A DNA stretch of 64,000 nt, taken from Acholoe squamosa (taxonomy: Eukaryota; Annelida; Polychaeta; Phyllodocida; Polynoidae). Both the position numbers and the translations under genes were made by a program. Below the pieces are notes generated by a model. The model was not told the origin of the DNA, did no database searches, and worked only from the letters and a program-made list of their open reading frames with translations. The number at the start of each line of letters is the position of its first letter. Position 1 is the stretch's first letter. This document shows, in pieces, positions 10,875 through 21,900 of this stretch. Location of the stretch: assembly GCA_949317995.1 (NCBI GenBank), contig OX439041.1, forward strand, positions 47,725,269 through 47,789,268. The letters run 5' to 3'.

Positions 10875-12170
10875 ATGTTGATAAAGAATAGCATTGTACC
10901 ACCAAACTCAGAATTGCGAACTGTAGCCTCACACATGAATTTATCAGGAGTGATAGGAATAACCGAAAACAACCATCATGAAAAAGACTATCTATCAAAA
11001 CACATTATGGTCAAACCAAAAGGGAATAACAACTTGATAAGAGTCATTATAGCAAATGTCACAGAGGAACAAATCAAAATATCAAAGTTCACCCCAGTCG
11101 GAGTTTTTAGCCCACTACAAGATAAAACCCAATTAATACCACTAGAAAATCCAAAAGAAAAACAACCAGTTTTTACCCCTATAAACTGTGGAGAAGAGGT
11201 TCTGAAAGATCTCAGAGGACCAAATGAAAAGCCAAAATACAAGATAAATGATGAATTGTCAACAATCCAAAAAGAACAACTGGAAGAAGTGTTGATGAGG
11301 AACAGAGAAGCTTTTGTAATGAAGGAGAACGTCATTGGAAAGAAAATAGACTCTACAATCACATTAGAACTAAAAGACAAAAATAAAATAAAAGCATGAA
11401 AACCCCCATACATACTGTCACCCAGGAAAGAGGAAATAATGAGAGAACAACTGGAAAAGCAGATAATGCAAGGAGTTATTTCACCACTAGAGTATCCAAG
11501 TAAATTCAATTCACCAGTATTCCTAGTACCAAAGCCAGGAATGGATCTCTCCAAACCCGATAGTTGGCGCATAGTCATAGACTACCGCAATGTCAACAAG
11601 TGCCTCAAGACCTTTTCATACAGTTTTCCATGAGCTGAAGACCTAATAAACACCATTGGAGAATCAAAAGCAAAATACTACAGCAAAATGGACATATTTG
11701 CCGCATACCATCAAATTCCATTAGCAGAAGGGTAAAAATATATAACGGCATTCTCAGCAAATGGGAAACGCTATGTAATGAATTCCATCCCAATGGGAAT
11801 GAACATTAGTGGACTCAGATATCAAGATATAAGAGAACACCTAATGGCAAAGTGCAAATACCGTAACGCATGTGCTTACGTGGATGAGATAGCCATGTAC
11901 AGCCCAACTTGGGAAAGACACCTGCAAGACTTGGACGAAGTGATGAAAATAGTGATTAAGGGAAATCTGAAATTTAACCCACAAAAATGTGAATTCGGAT
12001 TTAAGAGAATAGATTTCTTAGGTTTCAGAATATCTGAAAATGGAGTCTAACCATCGCCAAACAAAATATGGCCACTCAAAGTTGCTGGAATACCACGAAA
12101 CAAATCGGAAGTGAAAAGTTTCAATAGAATGGCACAATTCTATAAGAAATTGTCAAAGACTTTGCAAAAG
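10875..12170 (+). pseudogene. Reverse transcriptase with altered YVDD box
   Basis: The linker and fingers are open from 10875 to a TGA at about 11,397. RT continues from 11,439 to TGA 11,631-11,633, again with a stop near 11,733, then from 11,778 to a stop at about 12,050 and on to about 12,160. Recognisable motifs are FLVPKPG, WRIVIDYRNVN, the KMDIFAAYHQIPL block and FLGFRISENGV. The active-site box reads YVDE (11877-11888) in place of YVDD, so one metal-binding Asp is gone. The segment just before it is shorter than usual. RNase H is almost entirely deleted: the thumb-connection region runs within about 30 bases into a remnant of the RNase H end (ADYLSR, about 12,205). Confidence 0.8.
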
Positions 12171-12202
12171 TAATGTCACCACTCTATAAACTGAAATGTT
12201 AT

Positions 12203-12806
12203 AGCAGACTACCTATCCCGAATTAAATATCCACAGCAGGAGGACGAACCACTACCAATACAAACACAGGGAAAGGTCGTAATACCACTCAAGGAGACTA
12301 AATTCTCTGACATCACCATCACCAAATCATTCCATAAAGATGACATAACACCCAATACTCCAATACTACACTTTAAACCCAGATCAATATTGAAAGACGG
12401 AGAAACATGGGGAGACAAAGCAAAGAAAGCAGGATACACATGCACTGGAAAATACAAAAAAAAAACACCAAGAAGATCGAAAGCCTCAACAAAAAAGCAC
12501 AAATTAAATGCGATCACAAGAGCAAAGGCAATGCAGGAAAAGGACCCTACCATATCATACAATGATTCTTCAAAGCCTCAGATGGAGTCTGAACCCAGAA
12601 AGAGAGGTAGACCCGCTAAAAAGCTCAAACCTGCAATTTCAAGATCCACAGCCAAAATAAAACGATCAAGAATAATTGCCAAAGCAGCTTCACTCGCAGA
12701 GAAAGCGATCATAGAACTCTCAAAACACAATAAGCTAACGCCAACAAGAGAGGACCTTATTAACGCCCAAGGTAAGGATGACTTCTGTACCAACATGAGG
12801 AGTTAA
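12203..12806 (+). pseudogene. RNase H end and basic linker with AT-hook-like motif
   Basis: After the ADYLSR remnant of RNase H, frame 0 stays open to TAA 12804-12806. It encodes a strongly basic linker rich in Lys, Arg, Ser and Thr. It contains KRGRPAKKLK, an AT-hook-type GRP core flanked by basic residues, at about 12,598-12,630. This region normally lies between RNase H and the integrase zinc-binding domain. That zinc domain (HHCC) is missing, with a junction between about 12,806 and 12,862. Confidence 0.65.
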
Positions 12807-12861
12807 ATAGAAAGCAACAAGCTACCAGAGGACAACCACCTCAGCAGCCAGATACTATTGG

Positions 12862-13584
12862 GACCACGCTTCCAGGCATATCACCGCTTGGGAGTGCAAG
12901 GAATTGAGCAGCGCGTCATTCATATTAGACTACATTGACAGGGTAATTTGCATACACGGACTGCAAAGTGTACTCATGAGTGACAACGGATCAATCTTCA
13001 CATCAAAATTGACAAAATTATTCTGTTCAAAATTCAGAATTAAACAGGTTTTCGGAAGTGCACTACACTCAAAGAGTCAAGGATTGTGTGAAAGAAGTAA
13101 TCAGGCAATAGAAAACGCCCTGAGGTCATATATCTACAAGGACCAGAAAAACTGGAATTTGTACCTACAATCAGTAGTTTTCAGCCTAAATAACACGGTT
13201 AGTAAGGCCACTGGTTACTCACCCAACTTCTTGATTTTTGGGAAACAAGCACTGATACCAACGGACTCATCGTTGGCCCTGTTTAACAAAACCGAATTCA
13301 AGGATAAAAAGGAAATTTTTCTACACATGATAAAACAAAGTACATTTAAGACGTTTGTCAGACGGCAAAACAACCCAGAAATCAATCAATATCGAACGGC
13401 TAAGGAAATGTTCAAGTTATGCTTCACAAAAAGCAATTCTAAAAGGCTAGAGAAACCAGCATCTATGGGAAACTTGTCAAATCCAGACATCATTGGACAT
13501 GCAAAACTGTCATGTAGTGACATACCAATCTTAAAAGAAAAAGAAAAAATCATAAAGTCAAAGCGTAAGAGAACAAAGACCTAG
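12862..13584 (+). pseudogene. Integrase catalytic core, N-terminally truncated
   Basis: Frame 1 is open to a stop at 13582-13584. The first catalytic Asp is in a DHASRHITAW motif (12862), the second in SDNG (12982), and the Glu is in GLCERSNQ (13090). The Asp-Glu spacing is 35 residues, the standard DD35E. The core is followed by a TGYSPNFLIFGK segment that ends the domain, and by a Lys-rich tail. The zinc-binding domain is absent, so this copy could not act as a normal integrase although its catalytic triad is preserved. Confidence 0.85.
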
Positions 13585-14759
13585 GATTATTCCATAGAGC
13601 AAACTGAATCATCTGAAAATTGTAACTTCCCAGTAGGTATGAGTGTACATCTATAATGTATTCAACATAAATATCAACATTGGAAAAGTTCTATTATGCG
13701 TAACAATGCGCATCAACTGTCATAAAGGGTACTCATGTCTAGTATGGCAGATCATTAGTGACATCAGTTTAAATATAATCCATATAGCAAGAGACAAATT
13801 TTGTGACTGATAGGGTGATGAAGCGGCAAGGGTATCCAAACAGCCTGAAAATAGCGTCCTGTGGCCAAAGACTGTGGTATTAAAAACACCCCCTAGTTTT
13901 TGAGACTTGATATGCTGCAAGAGCTAAATAATACCAATCTCTCATTGTGTTTTAAAGGAACAGGTTATGGACAAGCAACGATAGGTTTGATTAACTGGGC
14001 AAGCACATCAATAGGAAAGGAACCCTTATTAATTCCACCCATTTCCACAGAGGGACAAATTATGTATTTGTAGCTCTTTGTTAACAAAGCAGGTATTGTT
14101 TTAACCTATGAATGGTTGGCATGTTCAGCCTTCCATAATAACAAAGAGATGAGACCACGGATGCGTGAGTCAACTCATAACAATATATGTTTATTAGGAG
14201 CAGCACCAGCCAGTAAGGCCAAGAGTGGAAAGATTAACATGAGAATTAGCCAGCTCACGTCGCCACTCAGTGTCAATAAAAAGTGAGATATCCACTATAA
14301 ATAATAGATAATAGGGCCACTCAACAAGACCTTGTTAACATAACGCTTGACATCGGTTAAAAGATTAACCATCGCTTTTGAACCATGGCAGGAGAAATGT
14401 TCTAGTGGGCTATGGCCAACAGGTGAGAAGATTTTGTGTACTTGCTATAAGTATATCACTCAGGAATTTTGAAATTCTAAAAGTTTAGCTTTGAATCCAT
14501 AGTAGTGCTCAGGTATGGAATAATTCCCTCTGAGACCACGTCCTAATCCCCATTCTATCAGTAGTCCTCTATATAGTGGTTTGACACATGTATTACATAG
14601 ACAGATGTCATCACTATACAAAAATTTTAATGGTCAGACTTATTTCAGACAGGAATAATAACCTTGGACATATTACTTTTAAAACATATCATTCAAAACC
14701 ATATATCCATATCTAAGGGCTTAGCTTGCCTAGTAAAATTTTGTATTTATCTTTCATTT
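13585..14759 (+). other. Interval between integrase and next ORF, no gene seen
   Basis: I find no convincing coding sequence in these 1.2 kb. The end of the interval has a good 3' splice-site appearance: a pyrimidine-rich TTTATCTTTCATTTCCTAG ending at about 14,763, immediately before the next ORF. That would fit a subgenomic spliced mRNA. Confidence 0.4.
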
Positions 14760-14763
14760 CCTA

Positions 14764-15319
14764 GCCACCAAGAAATCAAACACTACCCCCTAAACAGTAG
14801 TCATTTCTTGGGAACGTCCATGCCCTGGACGGTCAAGTCGTTAATTGGCCCTGAAGGACTACGTGCCTTTGACTCGATAAGTGCAAGGCAACTAATATAC
14901 GAGAACCAACACCTATTCGTCAATATAGATGAAACCACACTGGAAGGAGTCTTTACTCACCTTGTGGTAATTAGAAATGTCAATCTACGCAAGCCGGTCA
15001 AACAGCAATAGTTTATTGAGAAATATCGAAATTAATAAGAGTCAATCCGGTAGAGATGAATCTAAGAGAGTGGAAGGTGCCCATAGCCAAGCCGTTATGC
15101 CTCTTGGGAGCCATAACATTGGTTGAAAGCTTCAAGATAGAAGCAAAGGCAGCACCCTGGCTAAACGGCATAGACCGTCAAAGCCTGGCCTTCACCTTTA
15201 TGCGTAGTACAGTTGCGACATACAGGAGGCAGTACGCCTACTGGAAGTCGCGTTCCAAAGGAACCTGGCACCACGCGTATGAAGACAGGTATAAATATTT
15301 TAGAAAGAAAGAGTTTTAA
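14764..15319 (+). pseudogene. Unrecognised ORF between pol and env
   Basis: Coding-like sequence runs in frame 0 from about 14,764 (possible ATG 14,819) to TAG about 15,009-15,011, and again in frame 2 from about 15,056 to a stop at 15,317-15,319. The first part includes SLIGPEGLRAFDSISA and a DETTLEGVFTHLVV stretch; the second ends in a Tyr/Arg/Lys-rich tail (SKGTWHHAYEDRYKYF). A plausible splice acceptor precedes it and a plausible donor (GACAG|GTATAA, about 15,288) lies near its end. I recognise no domain. It may be an accessory gene expressed from a spliced message, or one damaged ORF. The position between integrase and env is what makes it notable. Confidence 0.4.
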
Positions 15320-15606
15320 TAAAATCTTAATTAATAGCACTTTGTGAGGAACAGAGCATGTTTGAGACGAACACATTATCTTAAGAACTAAAACCACCAC
15401 CCCCACCCCCCACCCCTAACACGCATCAACCCTCATTACAGGGACACTTGCACGCATACTCTCAAGTACAGATCACAAATCATTCACTCACCAGCAGGTG
15501 TTGCAACAAGACACACTTACACACAACAGGTAACAACAACACACAGTCTATTGGAGTAATATAGACACATTGAGACAAGATGCATACACCATTCAAAAAG
15601 GTCACA

Positions 15607-17715
15607 ATGCAGATTCTGGTAAGTCTATTGACTTTGTTCTACATGACATCCTGTTCAGAAGTCGTAGTTGGACAAAACTACGGAGTCATCTTCAGAAAAG
15701 AGGCAACCCTGATGTCACGGCGTAACATTGCTAGATTTTGAGTTTGTAATTAACTTCAAATTATTCAGAACAATGCCAAAAGCTATTAGACTTAGCAAAG
15801 CTTTCCTGGACAGAGAACATTACAGTCTAATCCACACAAAACTATTCCAAATTGATGAAATGATAGAAGTAGAATATAGAAGGATGCTAGGCTATCACAA
15901 GCAGCTAGATATCCATTCTTGAAAATACAAGAGAGTGAAACGAGCTATCCTACAACCAATAGGCGATTTATTAAAATCGATTGCAGGCCTGGCAACGCAA
16001 CCAGAGTATGATACGCTCACCCAAAAGGTAGATCAAACCAGCAACGCTGCAATAATTGAATTCGGAACTTTCAAAGAGGTATCCCAAACCATTTTCGACC
16101 TAGCAGACTATAACTACAATTCATTACTATCTCAAATCACGAGACAAAATTTGACAGACATGACCTTAGATTTCCTTCAAGATTCTATCAATAAAGTAGA
16201 ATACAACATGACTAACCTCTAAAATTCACTACTGACTAAGGTTTACTTTAACGATAGAAATTACATGCTAGTCTATTCAGGCATAATGAAGCTGCTCACA
16301 ATGAAACGCTACAACGACAGATTAGGAAATCTATAACGTCAGATGGAACTGTTAAAAACAGGCGAACACTAGGTTAGCTACAGAACACAACAGCCTAGCT
16401 ATATCTAGTAAAGTCGGACTATACGCAGAAATGAATAATGATCTTCAATCCCTATGTCACATGGACAGGACAATGATATGCCCACTATCTATACCCATTA
16501 GGAATGTTAGCAATCCCACATGCTTACTCGCACTATTCTTTAACCATGCAGGAATGATCCATGAATTGGTCAACTTTGATATAATTCAACCCCGCACTAC
16601 ACTAGCACCCACTGCAACACCCATAGGACTAGATGAATTCGTAGTAAGAACCGTCGAACCTATATCCATAATGACATGCAACAACGAGTCAAGAATAATT
16701 CACAATCTAGGATCATACTTTATTATTAAAGTTCCATTTCAATGTAAAGTGTTGACTGGCGGAATGATATTAACAGGTAACAACATATCATGTGAAATCA
16801 AATCGTTCAAAGGACAAGTAGCGTACCATACATATAATCTGCCCATAATACATCATTTTAGCAGCAGATTATTAAATATTCAAATCAAAGGAGTTAAGCA
16901 TGCTACACGAACACCGAAATATGGAGAAAGCAACGCTCACCCCACACGCATTAGATTTAACACATTCAGGTCTATATTGTTTTACACTAAATTTCGGGCC
17001 TTAGGGGGTGTTATTACCTTTCAAAATCTGTTTGAATCATGTTGATATTCCTACTAGAAGTGAAATCGTGGTGGTCTAAGCTAAACACATGGGTATAAAA
17101 TCCCGGAATCCTGATTGTCCGTATCTATCATGATAAGGGAGATACAGCTTTGATAACATAGCATTCATATTCTCAAAAATAATGATTTGATCAAACTTTA
17201 AACATGCATATTTCAGGAACCCCTTTATCAATTGAGATGAAATAAAGTGCATATTGTAGCAATTCTTTTTAATTTCCAAATTCTGAAAATAGAATGATCT
17301 GCATTTTTTGTGATTTTTTTGATTAAATATTGTTTAAATTGGGATGATATTTCTTGTATTTTCCATCATGTTTGGAAGCTCACCATATCTAAGAAATTAA
17401 AGATAGACTCCAATAATTCAGTTTCCCCAAGAGACCACCTCCCATATGTCAGACTTAGAAAAAATGGTAAAGTTTGACTTATTCTTAAAGAAATGGGAGG
17501 ATTCCGAAAATAGGCCAAAAATAAGGCTCACTCTTTGGACCACTATAAGGGTCTATTATCAACAATGGATTCCATAACATCACACTCATTGTTGGAAGGT
17601 CTAAGTTTAGCCTTATCAGTATGCTTGCTACTGATATGCCTGTACTTATGGAGAAAGATAACTGGAATTTGGACAATTTTCTTGCTCAGCAAACATACTA
17701 AGGGTGTGAACACAA
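15607..17715 (+). pseudogene. env-like membrane glycoprotein gene, broken
   Basis: ATG 15607 begins a hydrophobic signal-peptide-like N-terminus ending near a Cys-Ser pair. The frame changes near 15,730, then a TGA at 15,920-15,922 precedes a basic RVKR site (15,932-15,943). Directly after it comes a small-residue/hydrophobic stretch like a fusion peptide. This layout resembles the class I fusion glycoproteins of errantiviruses and baculovirus F. Cys-rich ectodomain coding follows at about 16,400-16,970. Sequence from about 16,975 to 17,525 looks unrelated and may be an insertion. A membrane-spanning segment (LLEGLSLALSVCLLLICLYLW) with a short basic tail lies at about 17,595-17,660. Several frame changes and stops make it non-functional. 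Confidence 0.65.
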
Positions 17716-17788
17716 CAGCATGGAAATCAGATTAAATCGCTTGACACAGTAAATAAGAAATCTGACTCTGAAAACCGAACTCTCGATA

Positions 17789-18301
17789 ATGGACATCAGT
17801 AATAGATACAATGATTTCATAGTAGTGTTGGTATTGATCATGATCATTTACATCATAATAAAGATAATAAAATGTAAGATAGCCAAACATATGACTGAAA
17901 AGCCAGTAGACATTAATATGCCATATATAGCACTGAAACTGTACAGAAAATGGAATAGTATTATAATTCCACTCACATCAATCAGATATGAACCAAATGT
18001 ATTCAAAATAAACTCACAAACACCCCTGCTAAAAGTTCGTCAAAGCGGTTGTCTGAAGCAACACCTCGAGCTTATCTGGGCACACGAAAACAAAATCTCG
18101 TTAACATTAAGCGAAAGGTCAATCATGGAAATTGTATTACCTAACAAGGTATACATCCCAATTAAACAACAATTCCAAATATGGAAATCATTAAGGGACC
18201 ATGAATACCCCAGATTCGGATTGATAATCATATGCAATGGTAAACACCATCAACTGCCCCCAGCAACGCTCGACAATGTAGTTACAGACAGCAATGTTTA
18301 A
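17789..18301 (+). CDS. Small membrane-protein ORF downstream of env
   Basis: This is an intact 170-codon ORF with its own ATG, starting about 75 bp after the env tail. An N-terminal hydrophobic segment (FIVVLVLIMIIYIIIKIIK, about residues 10-28) is followed by a basic patch and then a 130-residue soluble region with no recognised domain. The topology suggests a single-pass membrane protein with the larger part on one face. It is conspicuously unbroken beside genes full of stops, although a 513-bp ORF can survive by chance in A-rich DNA. It could be an accessory protein of the element. I cannot assign a function. Confidence 0.45.
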   Translation: MDISNRYNDFIVVLVLIMIIYIIIKIIKCKIAKHMTEKPVDINMPYIALKLYRKWNSIIIPLTSIRYEPNVFKINSQTPLLKVRQSGCLKQHLELIWAHENKISLTLSERSIMEIVLPNKVYIPIKQQFQIWKSLRDHEYPRFGLIIICNGKHHQLPPATLDNVVTDSNV

Positions 18302-18419
18302 ATATGTAATAATCGTATATTCATTTTCTAGGAAAATAAGGTAAGAAAACCGGTGAGTTGACAAATGCATCGTCCCATAGACGTTACGGCATGCAATTAT
18401 ATTACATATAACTATTAAC

Positions 18420-18995
18420 TCATACCAGTATATTTATTTAATATAGCTATGACGAAACCCCAGACTATCCCAGCTTTTGGTCTAACCATCGCAGCCATGG
18501 CATTCAGACAGATGCAGACATAGACCGCGAGGTAGAAGTGGTACACAACCGGGACATCTTCGGGAATCGTATCTGATGAGACGACCCAACTGGGACGCCC
18601 TCCGGAAGACATCACTTCGCCTGAAAGTGTGGAGGTCAACCGGAGAGAGCCCAGCGGACGCTTGGGACAGGGACACGGCACGGGACTGCACAGACAGCCC
18701 TATGGACATGACCTCACCCCAAGGCTCTCCAGAGGGACCGTCCATCCTCTCACCTATAACAATAAAACAAGATGATGATGAAAAGGCTCAGGAAGCCTGG
18801 GAGGCAGAAACCTCTGCCCTTGCAGTAAGCAATCCTGTAAGCTTTGCCGGTACACATTCAGCTATTTCAGTAGCCGTCGTCGCCCCTCTAAAGATGTTCA
18901 CTGTCAACAACGACTGGGGCGAGATCGACAGCTACGATCTCTTCGCATTCTTTGATGATTGTGAAGAGAACGTCCATGCATTAAATCTGCAATGA
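18420..18995 (+). pseudogene. Unrecognised GC-richer ORF with acidic C-terminus
   Basis: Open sequence in frame 0 runs from 18,486 to TGA about 18,993-18,995 (first ATG 18,576). The stretch is clearly richer in G+C than its surroundings. Coding-like composition also appears in the neighbouring frame at about 18,440-18,575 (YDETPDYPSFW) and 18,570-18,760, so at least one indel probably joins what was a single ORF. The last part is acidic and aromatic (NNDWGEIDSYDLFAFFDD), the sort of composition seen in activation domains, which is only an analogy. It may be a third accessory gene of the env-bearing element or a captured host exon. Confidence 0.4.
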
Positions 18996-18999
18996 AAAA

Positions 19000-21900
19000 C
19001 ATGACTTTGAAATGCAGGACAATATTGACATTTTGTTTTTCAACGCAGACATACATGTACCTACATGTACTTATATATATAAATTATCATCCAATATTGG
19101 GGATGAGTGGACTAAATGATGAACTAACAACACAAGTAATTATGCTCTATGTAAAATTGAAACAAAATACTCAATAAGAGTATAAAGAACTACATACACA
19201 ATGTCTATCATAATGACTTTAGAATAGTCACTCAATTAACACATACATAAACATTCCTATATGGGGGATTCCGAGTCACATTGCAATGAGCATGATCTAT
19301 CTGATACCTTACAAAATACACCAAACAAATATGCCTCAATATATCACTCATGGTAATTAAAGTGTGATATATGTGTATATATAAAGAAGTATTTATCAGC
19401 CATTAAAATTAGGAAAAGGCTTACCTAGACCATCGCTGATTGAAGACCCAGAAATATATTCAAAAAGGGTGTAGTCATTAAGTCATGCTTGGTAAGTTTG
19501 TGCAAAAATATGTGTTATCATACGAAGGTACGTATTGTTTCCGAAATTATAATATATACAGTCAGTATGATATCCATGACAGTGAAATAGATGAGGTCAT
19601 TATTTGTAAATGTCATTGTAACATCACTTGAATTTGCCATTGTATATCCATGATTCCTTATCATAACACTATAAAAAGTAACCGATGAAAGATTATAAAT
19701 TAATCATTAATAAATGTTGAATCTATCTTGCAACACATCTGTGTATGTGACTCTGAGGCTGATAAATATGCCATTGAGGCATCATGTCAAACCATTCGCT
19801 CATCACTCACTCACACAATCATTTACCCCCCCCCCTTTCCACACCAATCTAATTAATTAATCACCAGCATACTGCGCCCACCTAGCATCGCCCAATATCC
19901 AACTCACTTATTGGAAATGGGATAGACGCGGACAAATGGGACTAGTGCTTGTTATAAGAATAATGAAGCTGGTAAGTGACTTGACAAAACAGGTAATTGG
20001 AAATGAGGATAATAATGGAGGTTTGGGAGAATGTTAGAGAAGGCTGAAAAGCAAATCATACGTCGACTGGACTATTTAGATCATCAATAACCAGATAAAT
20101 GGACTGTTTTTTGCAACCTATCTTAAGGCCCACAGAAAGACTGAATCCAGGAATAAGCCATGATATGGGTGATACCACATCATGCACAGGTCACTACTCG
20201 ACTCTTAGGGACACTTTTTACAGCGTCGTACGCTATTGGAAAATATTCCAACCCACTCATTAAATACATGACACAATGAGTCAGTGGAGAAATACATGGA
20301 CACCTACTTCAGACTGCTACGTGCTGACTGCTTAAGCCACACAATTCGTGGTAGACCACCTTTTGTGGACAAGCTAATTGTAAGGGCGAACAAATTAATC
20401 ACTATTTAGAATACACAAAATAGCAATCGGTAAGTAACGTGCAGAGATGACAACATTATCACAGACATAAGAAGACACACCCGTCTCTCGGCACGTCTTT
20501 ACTAAAGGAAAATAAGAATGACTTCCATATTGAGAAAGAAACTTCTATGTACTGGACGTAGAAATCATGGTATTAAGACAAGCACTGAGACACTCTAGAA
20601 TCAGCCAAACTAACTTAACCACTCAGAAACTGACTTTAGGTAAGACGTTTTGAATCACCATATGTTAAATAAACAGTTACTGAGTCAGCAGTTAACTGGT
20701 CACATACTCAAATTTCTCCTCGCCACTCCAGTCATGATGCACAGACACGCCCAGTGGAGATGACAACAGACCAGCAACCACACTACCCTATTTTTCTTTC
20801 TATTTCATTTGATTCATATTAAATACATGCATGAGAACAATAACCAGTATGGCAAGAGATCAATTGAAAATTGACCGGAGACCCTTCTCCTCACTGCCTA
20901 GGTTATCTACATACACATATAGCCTGGCATTTCAACGGTTCATTTGTGATATATGTGAGAAATTATTCAAAACACCACCTGTTCAAAAGACTGATTTAGT
21001 ACTGAATAATGAATCCGCCTCCAGCTATATTGGCTATTAATCCGGTTATATGTACTGCATACTATCTACACTAGTGCCCTGACACTACTAACCCGACAGT
21101 ATTGACAGCATTTTCACTGACTTCTATTGACCCATGGAGTCAATCCGACATATATGTAATACCTACAAAGCCAATTAAAGAGGACACGATGACAGGTTGT
21201 AGTCATATATTGACTAGTAGGATTGAATGAGTATATCAGACCGTACAATGAAATTGAGGAAGGAGTTCCGCTATCCTATCATTGGCCAAATCAATTTAGC
21301 TCTACTCAAGGAGACTGGGAGGAAAGCCAGAAATAATTCGTAAATAACAAAGCATACTTTAGACTCTCAGAATATTGATAACACTCAAAATAAGATTGAA
21401 GATGAACAATCAGTATACATTGGACTTCTAGTGACAACTTACCCAAATTGAAGAATTCGATATAGATGAAACAACCACATCTAGATAGGAGGCCAAATAT
21501 GAACAGGCTCAACCTTTGGTAACATTGCATGAATATAAAGCTTTACAGAAATATTTAAATAAAACAAATATTGAAATTGCCTTTAGGATCGGAGAATAGA
21601 ATGAAAATCGGAATATGACAGATGTATAATCGTTATATGATTGGAAGAGCGATGGCCACAGTTACCATCAGCCTACTTCACCCTATACATGGTAGGGACC
21701 CCCAAATATAGCGTCCAAAATTAATGGCCACCACATTCCAACCGGCGCATTCCAGAACCCATCCCAAAACCGCCCAATGTTACACACCCACTCTCATCCA
21801 CTCACAACCACTCGTACTCAATCACGCCACCAGCAGCATTTCAGCCAAAGACTCAACGACCTAGATGAGAAGGTCATTGCGCGCTGTGAGTTGGTTTTCT

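Larger units (their letters stand above)
8520..19000 (+). mobile_element. Env-bearing retrovirus-like Ty3/Gypsy element, degenerate
   Basis: In order on one strand there are gag, aspartic protease, RT, a basic linker, integrase core, an unrecognised pol-env ORF, an env-like gene, a small membrane-protein ORF and an acidic ORF. That order matches env-carrying Gypsy elements (errantivirus-like Metaviridae). The plus strand is A-rich throughout, and similar composition continues to about 23.2 kb, so the element may extend that far. No LTR pair was identified. The copy is old, with many stops and frame changes, a deleted RNase H body, a deleted integrase zinc domain and a non-viral-looking insertion inside env. 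Confidence 0.75.
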
